Positions 1 through 9,235 of a stretch of DNA of 64,000 bases are shown here, in pieces. Source of the DNA: Buttiauxella sp. A111 (GTDB taxonomy: Bacteria; Pseudomonadota; Gammaproteobacteria; Enterobacterales; Enterobacteriaceae). Each line of letters opens with the position of its first letter. Position 1 is the first letter of the stretch. The stretch lies in assembly GCF_014189855.1 (NCBI RefSeq), contig NZ_BJFN01000003.1, positions 186,001 to 250,000 on the forward strand, read 5' to 3'. The notes beneath the pieces were generated by a model. The model was not told the DNA's origin and did not search any database. It saw nothing but the letters and a program-made list of their open reading frames with translations. The position numbers and the translations under genes were made by a program.

Positions 1-697
1 CGGTCGGTTTTTGAATCGCCACACGCCAGGCTTTGCCTTCGGCATTGGTGCCACGCGTCACAACGGCTCCGCCAACGGAAACTAAATAGCGGCTGATGCC
101 GTTTTGTTCCATTAAACGAGCCAGATGATCGGCGGCGTAACCTTCACCGACGGTAGAAAGATCAACATACAAATCAGGGAGATCTTTCTGTAGCCATTGT
201 TTCCCTGACTGGTTAATCACCGTCAAATGATGTAAGCCAGTTAACGCTTTCGCGGCATCAATTTGCGCCTGAGTGGGGGTTTTGACGGGCTGTTTATCCG
301 GGCCAAATCCCCACAGGTTCACCAACGGCCCAACGGTAATGTCCATCGCGCCCTCTGTTTTTGCGCCAATGCGCAAAGCCATGGTCACGATATCGCTCAT
401 CGCTTCATCAACCGCGTAAGGCGCCGTCGAGCGGGATTGGTTGAAACGTGATAATGCGGAGTCCGGTTTATATGTCGACATCAGGCGATCGTCGCCGTCT
501 AACTGCGCCTGAATTTTTTCCCGTAACTCTGCCTGCCGAGCATTATCTACACCCGCGAGGCTTGCACGCCAGTATGTGCCCATGGTTTTGCCTTCCAGCA
601 CCATGCCGGAATTGCCTTTCGCTGTTGGGTTATCACAACCAGCCAAAGCGCCAACGACTATGGCAAACAGGCCATAGCGTAATAAACGTAAATCCAT
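1..697 (-). CDS. apbE: FAD:protein FMN transferase ApbE (partial, C-terminus outside window)
   Basis: Periplasmic lipoprotein of the ApbE family, which transfers FMN from FAD to Thr/Ser of target proteins such as RnfG/NqrC subunits. Only the first ~232 residues are inside the window; the frame is open to base 1. The N-terminus has a short hydrophobic signal ending in a lipobox, LAGC. Further in are the family blocks GKTMGTYW and DLSTVGEGYAADHLA, and an IGAKTEGAMDITVGPLVNLWGF segment containing the TEGAFDPTV-type metal/flavin motif. The start is the ATG at 697, preceded by a purine-rich GAGAGA stretch. The position next to ompC on the same strand matches E. coli, where apbE lies just downstream of ompC. 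A hairpin terminator separates the two. Confidence 0.93.
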   Translation of the reverse strand, partial: MDLRLLRYGLFAIVVGALAGCDNPTAKGNSGMVLEGKTMGTYWRASLAGVDNARQAELREKIQAQLDGDDRLMSTYKPDSALSRFNQSRSTAPYAVDEAMSDIVTMALRIGAKTEGAMDITVGPLVNLWGFGPDKQPVKTPTQAQIDAAKALTGLHHLTVINQSGKQWLQKDLPDLYVDLSTVGEGYAADHLARLMEQNGISRYLVSVGGAVVTRGTNAEGKAWRVAIQKPT

Positions 698-785
698 TGT
701 TTCTCTCTCCTGTTTGAGCGCAAAAGGGTACACCAACTGGCTTAGAATTTGGTTAAAAGTGCATGTTTGTTGAGAGTACAGACGT

Positions 786-812
786 AAAAAAGGCGCCCTA
801 AGGCGCCTTTTA
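786..812 (-). terminator. Rho-independent terminator of ompC
   Basis: Perfect 7-bp stem (791-797 with 802-808, core GGCGCC) with a 4-base loop, followed on the minus strand by a run of T. It ends the ompC transcript before apbE. Confidence 0.85.
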
Positions 813-836
813 TTGCTAATACTGCGAGAGCAGAAA

Positions 837-1928
837 TTAGAACTGGTATACCAGACCAACACCTACGATGTCATCAGTACCGATGCCAGCGTTGCGGGTG
901 AAGTTGTTTTCGTCCAGCAGGTTGATTTTGTAATCAACATAGGTGGACATGTTTTTGTTGAAGTAGTAAGTCGCGCCAACATCAACATATTTAACCAGAT
1001 CCTGGTCGCCGTAACCTTCCAGGTCCTTACCTTTAGACTGCAGGTAAGCAATGGATGGACGCAGACCGAAATCGAACTGGTATTGAGCTACAACTTCGAA
1101 GTTCTGTGCTTTGTTAGCAAAGCCCAGGTCACCCGCGCGAGTTGCGTTGTAAGTCTGGGTGTACTGAGTTGCCAGGTATACGTTGTTAGCGTCATATTTC
1201 AGACCACCGGTGTAAGTTTCAGCGCGATCGCCTTCACCTACAGCCATGTTGTTCTGATCAACAGTACGCTTGGAGCTAGAGATAGCTGAACCCAGGCTGA
1301 AACCTTCGCCCAGATCATAAGTTACGGAGCCGCCGAAGCCGTCACCATTCTGTTTCAGAGGTTTACGACCGTTTTGGGTAGCGCCTTCACCCTGAGTACC
1401 GCCGTTTTCGCCTTGATATTGCAGAGCAAAGTTCAGGCCATCAACCAGACCGAAGAAGTCGGTGTTACGGTAAGTTGCAACGCCGTTAGCACGGGATTGC
1501 AGGAAGTTATCAGAACCGTAGGTGTCGCCGCCAAATTCTGGCAGAACGTCAGTCCATGAAGTTACATCGTAAACTACGCCGTAGTTACGACCGTAATCGA
1601 ATGAACCGTAATCAGCAAAGCGAACACCAGCAAACGCAAGACGAGTCCACGCTTGATCGCTGCTACCTTCAACGTTGTTTGCTTGAACGTTGTATTCCCA
1701 CTGGCCGTAACCGGTCAGTTGGTCATTAATCTGAGTTTCGCCTTTGATGCCTACACGGAAGTAAGACTGGTCACCGTCAGCGCCTTTGTCGTCAGAAAAG
1801 TAATGTAAGCCATCTACTTTACCGTACAGATCTAATTTATTGCCGTCTTTGTTGTAAATTTCGGCCGCATGAGCGGTGCCTGCTACCAGCAATGCTGGAA
1901 CCAGGAGGGACAGTGCTTTAACTTTCAT
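837..1928 (-). CDS. ompC: Outer membrane porin OmpC
   Basis: General diffusion porin, a trimer of 16-stranded beta-barrels for small hydrophilic solutes. It is 363 aa, the usual size. There is a 21-residue signal peptide ending [22 protein letters not shown], the standard mature porin N-terminus. Loop 3 carries the [13 protein letters not shown] region that narrows the pore, and the protein ends in the barrel signal GVGLVYQF with terminal Phe. The gene is flanked by micF and the OmpR sites exactly as in E. coli ompC, which separates it from ompF and phoE paralogues. Codon use is strongly biased, as expected for a very abundant protein. Regulation by EnvZ/OmpR is supported by the upstream boxes. 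A small palindrome (1972-1993) lies in the 5' leader. Confidence 0.96.
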   Translation of the reverse strand: MKVKALSLLVPALLVAGTAHAAEIYNKDGNKLDLYGKVDGLHYFSDDKGADGDQSYFRVGIKGETQINDQLTGYGQWEYNVQANNVEGSSDQAWTRLAFAGVRFADYGSFDYGRNYGVVYDVTSWTDVLPEFGGDTYGSDNFLQSRANGVATYRNTDFFGLVDGLNFALQYQGENGGTQGEGATQNGRKPLKQNGDGFGGSVTYDLGEGFSLGSAISSSKRTVDQNNMAVGEGDRAETYTGGLKYDANNVYLATQYTQTYNATRAGDLGFANKAQNFEVVAQYQFDFGLRPSIAYLQSKGKDLEGYGDQDLVKYVDVGATYYFNKNMSTYVDYKINLLDENNFTRNAGIGTDDIVGVGLVYQF

Positions 1929-2003
1929 GTTATTAACCCTCTGTTATATGCCTTTTTATATGCCACTGCTTACTGATTAAATTACTAATCAGTCGGCGAA
2001 CCC

Positions 2004-2033
2004 ATTGTCCAAAACAAATACAGATTAATCCAA
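2004..2033 (-). promoter_or_regulatory. ompC core promoter
   Basis: Read on the minus strand, a -35 TTGGAT (2028-2033) and a -10 GACAAT (2004-2009) are separated by 18 bases. They correspond to the E. coli ompC elements TTGGAT/GAGAAT. The weak -35 fits an activator-dependent promoter. Confidence 0.7.
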
Positions 2034-2035
2034 CC

Positions 2036-2101
2036 CGAATATGATACTAAAACCATAGAGATGTTTCATTTATCCATATAGGTGTTTCAAAATGTAAATT
2101 T
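2036..2101 (-). promoter_or_regulatory. Three tandem OmpR binding sites (C1-C2-C3) upstream of ompC
   Basis: On the minus strand three similar blocks occur at about 20-base spacing: TTTACATTTTGAAAC (2086-2100), GATAAATGAAACATC (around 2060-2076) and TTTTAGTATCATATTC (around 2038-2053). Sequence and spacing follow the C1/C2/C3 OmpR boxes of E. coli ompC almost base for base. Confidence 0.8.
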
Positions 2102-2254
2102 GAGGGAACTTTTTTCAGCACAAAAAGACCATAACGTAAGCACTAATAATCAAAAAAAATATAATTTATATATAAATCAATCAAATAACCAATGTTTATA
2201 ACTGTAGCACTGAATGTTAAAACATAGCTCTGATTTATATATAAAATATATCTC

Positions 2255-2348
2255 GCTATCATCATTAACTTTATTTATTACCGTCATTCAGCTTTGAATG
2301 TCTGTTTTACCCCTATTTTGGACCGGATGCTTGCATCCGGTTTTTTTT
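2255..2348 (+). ncRNA. micF: Antisense regulatory RNA MicF
   Basis: A 94-base copy of MicF, divergent from ompC as in E. coli. The 5' 25 bases (GCTATCATCATTAACTTTAT, continuing to ATTACC), which pair with the ompF leader, appear unchanged from E. coli. A middle segment follows, then a GC-rich terminator hairpin (GGATGC/GCATCC) and eight T. A -10-like TAAAAT is at 2242-2247. MicF with Hfq blocks ompF (and lrp) translation. OmpR, SoxS/MarA/Rob, Lrp and H-NS control it in E. coli; only the surrounding AT-rich tract can be seen here. Confidence 0.92.
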
Positions 2349-2652
2349 ACGCTTCTTTACGTAACTTTAAACATTCTGTGCTATCCACGCAAAAAAGTAA
2401 TGACTATTAAGAAAACGCTCAATTTTCTGTCATGAAATCCTACCGCCAAAACGGGAATTTTCCTAAAAAGACAAACCCGACACCCAATCATTCCAGAAAA
2501 AACAGTTGTACAGCCAGCATTTCCTTGTACAAAAATAACCCGACTCTCTGCCTAAAATATCCTCCTTTTAACGCCGCAATTTTGGCGAATAATCAACAGC
2601 CTGGAAATGTGGCAATTTCGAATTATACTCGTTGAGTTTTAACACACAGACG
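2349..2652. other. micF-rcsD intergenic region, no gene recognised
   Basis: AT-rich spacer with no supported gene. A possible 67-aa ORF (2432-2635) lacks a ribosome binding site, resembles no family I know and has non-coding composition. The region probably holds the rcsDB promoter. No clear sigma-70 site stands out. Confidence 0.5.
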
Positions 2653-2790
2653 ATGACGCCAACGCTGGTTGCAGGTATTCTTACCAAGGGCGCGTTGGTT
2701 CTCTTGCTAACCGCTTTCAACGCCTGCCTGCTGGCCTGGCAGAGCAGTGGATATTTTAAAGTGGCGAATGCTCGCCGGGTTGCGCGCTAA
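2653..2790 (+). CDS. Small single-pass membrane protein upstream of rcsD (45 aa)
   Basis: A short ORF starting MTPTLVAGILTKGALVLLLT and ending VARRVAR-type basic residues (KVANARRVAR). It has one hydrophobic stretch (about residues 4-30) followed by a positive tail, so probably an inner-membrane protein with a cytoplasmic C-terminus. Its stop (2788-2790) is two bases before the rcsD ATG, and rcsD has no good ribosome site of its own, so translational coupling is likely. E. coli also has a tiny annotated gene (yojO) near this position, but I cannot confirm homology. It is too short for routine gene calling; coding status is inferred from the hydrophobic profile and the tight junction. Confidence 0.5.
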   Translation: MTPTLVAGILTKGALVLLLTAFNACLLAWQSSGYFKVANARRVAR

Positions 2791-2792
2791 CA

Positions 2793-5450
2793 ATGAGTCA
2801 GTCAGACAGTATGATCCCTAATAAATTTTCGCTAATCCCCGGCAATATCACGCGCTTCTTCCTGCTATTGATCCTCGTGCTACTGGTCGCTATGGGTGTC
2901 ATGGTACAAAGCGCCGTCAACACCTGGCTGAAAGATAAAAGTTATCAGATTGTCGATATCACTCATGCCCTACATAAAAGGGTTGATGTATACCGTTACG
3001 CGACCTGGCAAATTTACGACAATATTGCTGTTTCCACCTCTCCGGCCAGTGATGGGCTACAAGAAACCCGTCTGCGCCAGGATGTTTACTATTTAGATAA
3101 GCCGCGCAGTAAAACTGAAGCCCTGATTTTTGGCTCCCACGACAGTTCTACTCTGGATACCACCCAACGTATCTCGACTTACCTCGATACGTTATGGGGT
3201 GCCGAAACCAGCCCGTGGTCGATGTACTATTTAAACGGCCAGGATAACAGCATGATTCTGGTCTCAACGCTGCCACTAAAAGATCTCTCCAGCAGCCTTA
3301 AAGACAGTGGCGTCAGCACCATCGTTGATTCCCGCCGCGCTGAAATGCTCCAACAGGCAAACGCACTGGATGAACGAGAAAGTTTTTCTCTGCTGCGTAC
3401 GCTGGCCTGGCAGAACGGCCACTACTTTACGCTGCGCACCACCTTTAACCAGCCAGGCCATCTGGCCACAGTCGTGGCGTTTGATTTACCAATTAATGAT
3501 TTGATTCCGCCTACGATGCCGCTGGAAAGTTTCCGACTGGAAAATAACGATGCGCAAAAGCAGATTAACAGCGCAGAGAAAGATGGCCCGGAAAGCGTGA
3601 CCATTAATTTTAATGGTACAAAAATTGATATCACCTCCCCTCTTGCCACCACGAATCTGCGCCTGGTGTGGCAAGTGTCCCTCGGCACTTTGCTGATGGA
3701 CACCTTGCAGAACATTTTATTCCCGCTGTTGCTCAATCTCGGTCTGCTGGCCCTGGCGCTGTTCGGTTTCACCAATTTCCGCCAACATACGGCACGTCCT
3801 GCCGAAGTGCCGAGTGGCAATGCCGAATTGCAAATCTTACGCGCATTAAATGAAGAGATAGTCGCGCAATTGCCACTGGGGTTGTTGGTGCATGACCTGG
3901 ATTCAAACCGTACCGTTATCAGCAATAAAATTGCCGACCACCTGCTCCCGCACCTGAACTTGCAAAACATTATTGCGATGGCCGATCAGCATCAGGGGGT
4001 TATTCAGGCGACTATCAATAACGAACTGTATGAAATACGCCAGTTTCGTAGCCAGATTGCCCCGCGCACGCAGATTTTTGTCATTCGCGATCAAGACCGC
4101 GAAATCCTGGTCAATAAAAAGCTCAAACAAGCTCAACGCCTGTATGAGAAAAATCAGCAGGGGCGGATTACGTTCATGCAGCACATTGGCGAAGCGCTAC
4201 AGCTGCCGGTGAAGAACATTGCCGAACAAGTCAGCGCGCTCAATACTCCAGAAGCGCGTGGCATAGCCAATGAAGCGCAAAAGATTGTGCGTTTGGTGGA
4301 TGAGATTCAGTTGCTCAATATGCTTGAGTCCGACACATGGAAAACCAATGCGACGCAATTTGCTATTCAGCCATTGATTGATGAAGTCGCGCTGGAAATG
4401 CTGCCAATCATCAAGCGCAAAGGCTTACAACTGCTTATCAACAACCAGCTGGCTGCGGATGAAGAACGCCACGGCGACCGGGAAGCGCTGCGTAAAGTGC
4501 TACAATTGCTACTGCACTATTCCGTGGCCACGACGCAAATAGGCAAAATCACCCTCGATATCAGCGAGGAAGAATCCAGCCCTGATCGGTTGTTATTCCG
4601 TATTCTGGATACTGGCGAAGGGATTAGTAGCGGTGAAGTCGATAATCTCCACTTCCCGTTCCTGAACGAAACGCATGAAGATCGTTACGGGCGAGCCAAC
4701 GGATTAACCTTCTATTTGTGCGATCAACTGTCTCGCAAAATGGGCGGGCATTTGAATATCAAAACCCGTGAGGACATTGGGACTCGCTACAATTTACATA
4801 TCAAAATGACCGCTGAACCGCAGCCTGAAGAGCAAGAAGAGAAATTGCTTGATGACGTGGTGGCGATGATTGATATCACCTCAAATGAAGTGCGAAGTAT
4901 CGTCACGCGTCTGCTGGAAAACTGGGGAGCCCGGTGCATCACCCCGGATGAAAGACTGGCAAGTCAAGAGTTTGATATCTTCCTGACAGATAATCCGTCT
5001 AATCTTACATCTTCGGGATTACTTTTAAGCGATGATGAGAACGGAATGCGTAAACTCGGCCCAGGTCAGTTCCGGGTTAATTTTAATATCAGTAATGCAA
5101 TGCAGGATGCGGTGCTACAACTGATAGAAGAACAATTGGCGCAGGAAGGAATTTCTGAGTCACCGCTAGGCGGCGATGAAAATGCGCAGCTTCATGCCAG
5201 CGGTTATTACGCGCTGTTTGTTGACACAGTACCGGAAGATGTTAGGAGATTGTATACTGAATCTGCAGCGCACGATTTCGTGGCGTTAGCGCAGACAGCT
5301 CACCGCCTGAAAGGGGTGTTTGCAATGCTCAACCTGGTACCCGGCAAGCAGTTATGTGAAACGTTAGAGCATCACATTCGTGAAAGTGATGCTGCCAACA
5401 TACAAAAATACACCAGCGATATTGACGCTTACGTCAAGAGTTTGCTGTAG
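2793..5450 (+). CDS. rcsD: Rcs phosphotransfer protein RcsD
   Basis: Inner-membrane histidine phosphotransfer protein that moves phosphate between RcsC and RcsB in the Rcs envelope-stress phosphorelay. It is 885 aa against 890 in E. coli. Membrane segment 1 lies near residues 18-40, a periplasmic domain follows, and membrane segment 2 is near 295-320. Next come an HK-like ATPase-type region without the usual catalytic His, an ABL-type receiver-like domain, and a C-terminal HPt domain. The HPt His is visible in AQTAHRLKGVFAML (H837). Start: the ATG two bases after the small upstream ORF, giving MSQSDSMIPNKFSLIPGNITRF as in E. coli. It is followed by rcsB, which probably also has its own promoter inside rcsD. 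Confidence 0.96.
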   Translation: MSQSDSMIPNKFSLIPGNITRFFLLLILVLLVAMGVMVQSAVNTWLKDKSYQIVDITHALHKRVDVYRYATWQIYDNIAVSTSPASDGLQETRLRQDVYYLDKPRSKTEALIFGSHDSSTLDTTQRISTYLDTLWGAETSPWSMYYLNGQDNSMILVSTLPLKDLSSSLKDSGVSTIVDSRRAEMLQQANALDERESFSLLRTLAWQNGHYFTLRTTFNQPGHLATVVAFDLPINDLIPPTMPLESFRLENNDAQKQINSAEKDGPESVTINFNGTKIDITSPLATTNLRLVWQVSLGTLLMDTLQNILFPLLLNLGLLALALFGFTNFRQHTARPAEVPSGNAELQILRALNEEIVAQLPLGLLVHDLDSNRTVISNKIADHLLPHLNLQNIIAMADQHQGVIQATINNELYEIRQFRSQIAPRTQIFVIRDQDREILVNKKLKQAQRLYEKNQQGRITFMQHIGEALQLPVKNIAEQVSALNTPEARGIANEAQKIVRLVDEIQLLNMLESDTWKTNATQFAIQPLIDEVALEMLPIIKRKGLQLLINNQLAADEERHGDREALRKVLQLLLHYSVATTQIGKITLDISEEESSPDRLLFRILDTGEGISSGEVDNLHFPFLNETHEDRYGRANGLTFYLCDQLSRKMGGHLNIKTREDIGTRYNLHIKMTAEPQPEEQEEKLLDDVVAMIDITSNEVRSIVTRLLENWGARCITPDERLASQEFDIFLTDNPSNLTSSGLLLSDDENGMRKLGPGQFRVNFNISNAMQDAVLQLIEEQLAQEGISESPLGGDENAQLHASGYYALFVDTVPEDVRRLYTESAAHDFVALAQTAHRLKGVFAMLNLVPGKQLCETLEHHIRESDAANIQKYTSDIDAYVKSLL

Positions 5451-5466
5451 CAAGGTAGCCTATTAC

Positions 5467-6117
5467 ATGAACAGTATGAACGTAATTATTGCCGACGACC
5501 ATCCGATTGTCCTGTTCGGCATTCGTAAATCTCTCGAGCAGATCGAGTGGGTGAATGTTGTCGGTGAGTTTGAAGATTCCACAGCGCTTATCAATAACCT
5601 TCCAAAACTTGATGCTCATGTTTTGATAACCGATCTCTCAATGCCTGGCGACAAGTACGGCGACGGCATCACGCTTATCAAGTACATCAAGCGTCACTTC
5701 CCTAGCCTGTCGATCATCGTTCTGACGATGAACAACAACCCTGCTATTTTAAGCGCGGTATTAGAACTTGATATCGAAGGGATTGTGCTGAAGCAAGGCG
5801 CGCCAACTGACTTACCAAAAGCACTGGCCGCATTGCAGAAAGGCAAAAAATTCACGCCAGAAAGCGTGTCTCGCCTGCTGGAAAAAATCAGTGCGGGTGG
5901 TTATGGCGACAAACGTTTGTCTCCGAAAGAGAGTGAAGTTTTGCGTCTGTTCGCAGAAGGTTTCCTGGTGACCGAAATCGCTCGCAAATTGAATCGCAGC
6001 ATCAAAACTATCAGTAGCCAGAAAAAATCAGCAATGATGAAACTGGGTGTGGAAAATGATATCGCCCTACTGAACTACCTTTCTTCAGTCAGCTTGTCTC
6101 CAGCCGACAAAGAGTAA
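5467..6117 (+). CDS. rcsB: Rcs response regulator RcsB
   Basis: DNA-binding response regulator of the Rcs relay. It activates capsule, ftsZ and rprA, represses flhDC, and acts as a homodimer or with RcsA, BglJ and others. It is 216 aa, the same length as E. coli. The receiver domain has the acidic pocket IADDH (D10, D11) and phospho-acceptor D56 in LITDLSMPG. The LuxR/NarL-type helix-turn-helix is in LSPKESEVLRLFAEGFLVTE and following residues. The ATG at 5467 (MNSMNVIIADDHP) is chosen over an open upstream extension that overlaps rcsD, because it reproduces the family N-terminus. Only scattered conservative differences from E. coli are seen. Confidence 0.97.
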   Translation: MNSMNVIIADDHPIVLFGIRKSLEQIEWVNVVGEFEDSTALINNLPKLDAHVLITDLSMPGDKYGDGITLIKYIKRHFPSLSIIVLTMNNNPAILSAVLELDIEGIVLKQGAPTDLPKALAALQKGKKFTPESVSRLLEKISAGGYGDKRLSPKESEVLRLFAEGFLVTEIARKLNRSIKTISSQKKSAMMKLGVENDIALLNYLSSVSLSPADKE

Positions 6118-6130
6118 CTCTCCCCTTCAG

Positions 6131-6195
6131 ACTTCAAGTTGCAGGACTAAAATGCCCCTGGCGTTTTAGTCCTGCAACTCGAATGATTTAGCTGT
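6131..6195. repeat. Collapsed ERIC element forming a long hairpin between rcsB and rcsC
   Basis: Arms 6137-6152 and 6164-6179 are a perfect 16-bp inverted repeat with a further short inner stem. The flanks ACTTCAAGTTGCA and TGCAACTCGAAT-ATTTAG match the two ends of an ERIC element, with the ERIC core missing. It lies between convergent genes and can act as a bidirectional transcription stop. Confidence 0.7.
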
Positions 6196-6202
6196 AGGGT
6201 TT

Positions 6203-9052
6203 CTAATCTCGATGCTCACGCACCCTTGCCGCATAAAGCTCAACTGTCGTTTTGAGAATATCCAGCGTCACCGGCTTCGACAGGCAGCTATCCATTCCAG
6301 ACTCAAGACAACGTTGTTTCTCTTCGGCCAGCGCATTGGCTGTCACGCCCACGACTGGCAGCGTCAAACCGAGCTGACGGATACGCTGTGTCAGACGATA
6401 ACCATCCATATTCGGCATGTTGACGTCGCTGAGTACAATATCAATGTGATTTTTACTCAGTACATTGAGCGCATCCACGCCATCATTCGCCGTTTTACAC
6501 TGATAACCCAATGATCCCAGCTGATCTGCCAGCAAACGTCGGTTGATAGGATGATCATCGACGACGAGGATCATCATGTCATCGTTACGTTCATTGTTAC
6601 CCGAAGGCGTAGGTGTATCAGTATTAACACCCGGCAGGTTAACCGTAACGCTGAAAATCCGCCCCAATAGCAGCAGCAAATCATGAGGTGCGGCAAGGCT
6701 GTGAAGCCAGCAACCCGGGGTGGCTTCAATAGGAATACCGATATGGCGGCGGCAGAAAATAATCGCGGCTCGCCCTTCCCAGGCATTTTCCAGTTCATCA
6801 TCGGTAATTAATATATCGTCGCTATCAGGCGTTTGGCCCTGATACTGCCGTACTTCAAAGTGGTTTCTTATCAGTATCGACTCGAGGAATTTACTCAGCG
6901 AAGCATTCCGTACTGCCAGCCAGCATCGCTTGTTCACCAACCCTTCAACCTGCACCGGCTCAGCGTAACTCGCACTGTATAAAGGAATGCGAATCGTAAA
7001 CTGGCTCCCCATTCCCACTTCGGTATCAACAGAAATATCGCCATCCATCATGCTGATAAGCTTTTCACAGATAGCCAGGCCGAGGCCGGTTCCCTGGAAA
7101 TTGTGCTGTACGCCCGTACCTGCCTGGAAGAAGGGATCAAATAACTTCGTGACTTCTTTGGCCGGAATGCCCACGCCCGTGTCGCGCACGCGTAACGAGA
7201 GGTAATCCCCTTCCACGCTGACATGCAGAACAATGCAGCCAATATCTGTGAATTTAATGGCGTTACTCAGCAAATTGGAAATCACTTGCTGCAAGCGCAT
7301 CGGATCACCTTGCAGCGTCAACGGCACATCCGGTTCGATAAAACAGTACAGTCCCAGCTGTTTGCGCACCACCAGCGGTAAATAGTTGGCAGTTATATGG
7401 CTCATCACTTCACGCGGTGAGAAAACACGCGGCTCTATTTTTAACTGTTCTGACTCGATTTTTGAAAAGTCGAGAATGTCGCTGATGATTTTCAGCAACA
7501 GGCTTGAAGAGTTGCTCATCGCCGTCACCAGGCGATCGACACCTTTCGGCAACTCTTTGGTTTGCAATAAATCCAGGTTACCGATGATGCCGTACAACGG
7601 CGTACGCAATTCATGGCTGACCGTTGCGAGGAACATTGATTTTGACTGGCTCGCCTGCTCTGAGGCTTGCGCCATTTCCTGTAGCGATTCTTCCATTTTG
7701 ACGCGCGCACTGACATCTACCAGCACACAAATCGCGACGTTTTCATTACGATAACGGGAATGGACAAAGCTTATCTGCAGGTTGGTATGGCTGCTGGTTA
7801 ACACATCAACAAAGTTTACCTGCTGACCACAAATAATTTGCGTTAACCGCTGCCGGTCTTCGTGCGTCAACATGTTGAGATAATTGTGCGCCAGCTCGTT
7901 ACTCAAGATGTTAGTCCCGTCCTGAGTACGAAGAATGCAGATCCCGACAGGAGCGGAAGCGACTATTTTACGGTTGAACTGCTCGTGTTCTTCCAGGCGC
8001 AGCGCGTCATTTTCTGCGGGAATAAACACCCGTTTTTCATACATCCGCGCCAGGGTAAACAGCACAGCCCCAACAAGAATATTCAGCAACACCGCATTCA
8101 GGATCAGCATGCGGATGCGCTCAAGCACCATATCCACAGGGACCGAATACACCACGCTCATTGAAGAAGGCGGTAAGTTTTTCTTGAGAATGAAGTGCTT
8201 AAAGCCCGATGTATAGCCAAACCATGAGCGTTCCTGAAGCCATTTTTCTTCAGGCTGAATACGCATTTCCGGGCCGTTAAGTGTGATAAGCGGGCGACTA
8301 TTTTCATCAAGAATAGTGACGCCAATCGGCATGGAACCTGGTGAAAGGAAGTTTTCCATGCGGATGGTTTGCTCAACACCCAGCAGTGCCTGCAGGCGGT
8401 TAGCCAGGTAAACAGGCGTCAGCGTATAGAAGTATCCGACACCCGGGCGGGTGCCTGGGCCAATCCAGTAGATGCTGTTGCTGTGTTCATCCTGCGGTGC
8501 GGTGCGATACTTCATGATGCGTTCATGCAAGTTTTTCAGCGCTTTTTCGCGCTCAAGAGGCATTTCACGCAGACCGAAATCCGCCATGCACAGGTTATCG
8601 CCACCAATCAAAAAGACGCGGTTGAGGTCGTAAGCTGCCGAGAAATTATCCCGCCAGTAACGTAAGAACCACGCAAGAGATTGCAGCGAGGAGCGCCACG
8701 AAGCGCTGACGGCGGAGCAGTCAGAATCCGGGAACAAAGGCATAAAGCTAGGTGGGTCAATTTTGTTGTCGTCATTATCCATAACCGGCAATACGCCATT
8801 GGTCGCGGTAAGACGATTTTCTGCAATGTACTTGAGCTCTTTCACCACATCAGACGTACGCTGAATGTAACGCTGCGCCTGGTCGAAGCTGATATTAAAT
8901 TCCTGACGAATTTCTGACTCTTTGTCGTGTAACGCATTCACGATATAGAACACGGAAAAGAGTGCAATCAACAGCCAAAGCAATAAAGCCAGAGCCCGGA
9001 ACAGGTAGCGGGAGACTTTTAGTGTGGTGCGAAAGGAGACAAGATATTTCAA
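6203..9052 (-). CDS. rcsC: Rcs hybrid sensor kinase RcsC
   Basis: Inner-membrane hybrid histidine kinase/phosphatase of the Rcs relay; passes phosphate via RcsD to RcsB. Order: membrane segment near residues 20-41, periplasmic domain with conserved Cys (SDCSAVS, DNLCMAD), second membrane segment near 314-335, PAS-like region, HisKA with VSHELRTPLYG (His near 480), HATPase with DTGVGIP and GTGLGLA, RcsC-specific ABL domain, and a receiver with VLSDVNMPNMDG. The frame stays open for 43 codons above the assigned start. The TTG at 9052 gives KYLVSFRTTLKVSRY right after the initiator and exactly 949 aa, the E. coli length. The alternative is the ATG at 9181 (992 aa). It converges on rcsB. Confidence 0.93.
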   Translation of the reverse strand: MKYLVSFRTTLKVSRYLFRALALLLWLLIALFSVFYIVNALHDKESEIRQEFNISFDQAQRYIQRTSDVVKELKYIAENRLTATNGVLPVMDNDDNKIDPPSFMPLFPDSDCSAVSASWRSSLQSLAWFLRYWRDNFSAAYDLNRVFLIGGDNLCMADFGLREMPLEREKALKNLHERIMKYRTAPQDEHSNSIYWIGPGTRPGVGYFYTLTPVYLANRLQALLGVEQTIRMENFLSPGSMPIGVTILDENSRPLITLNGPEMRIQPEEKWLQERSWFGYTSGFKHFILKKNLPPSSMSVVYSVPVDMVLERIRMLILNAVLLNILVGAVLFTLARMYEKRVFIPAENDALRLEEHEQFNRKIVASAPVGICILRTQDGTNILSNELAHNYLNMLTHEDRQRLTQIICGQQVNFVDVLTSSHTNLQISFVHSRYRNENVAICVLVDVSARVKMEESLQEMAQASEQASQSKSMFLATVSHELRTPLYGIIGNLDLLQTKELPKGVDRLVTAMSNSSSLLLKIISDILDFSKIESEQLKIEPRVFSPREVMSHITANYLPLVVRKQLGLYCFIEPDVPLTLQGDPMRLQQVISNLLSNAIKFTDIGCIVLHVSVEGDYLSLRVRDTGVGIPAKEVTKLFDPFFQAGTGVQHNFQGTGLGLAICEKLISMMDGDISVDTEVGMGSQFTIRIPLYSASYAEPVQVEGLVNKRCWLAVRNASLSKFLESILIRNHFEVRQYQGQTPDSDDILITDDELENAWEGRAAIIFCRRHIGIPIEATPGCWLHSLAAPHDLLLLLGRIFSVTVNLPGVNTDTPTPSGNNERNDDMMILVVDDHPINRRLLADQLGSLGYQCKTANDGVDALNVLSKNHIDIVLSDVNMPNMDGYRLTQRIRQLGLTLPVVGVTANALAEEKQRCLESGMDSCLSKPVTLDILKTTVELYAARVREHRD

Positions 9053-9235
9053 ATTGAGCCAGGTCCGGGAAATTGCAAAACTTTGGATGCCGTTAAGGTA
9101 GCCGCAAAAATCGCAGCCCGCAACGGGCGAAGCATCATCCAGCACAAGCTTTTCGCTGGCGGTAAGCCGCTTATGCGTCAATGACCTTACGGATCGTGGC
9201 CGGATACCAGAAGTAAGATCATCACAGCCCTTCTT

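Noticed and set aside
813..1289. 158-codon open frame antisense to ompC
   Set aside because: Shadow of the strongly biased ompC gene; the region also holds the ompC 3' end and terminator.
2432..2635. 67-codon ORF between micF and rcsD
   Set aside because: No ribosome site, Asn/Lys/Thr-rich low-complexity composition typical of AT-rich spacer, no known family.
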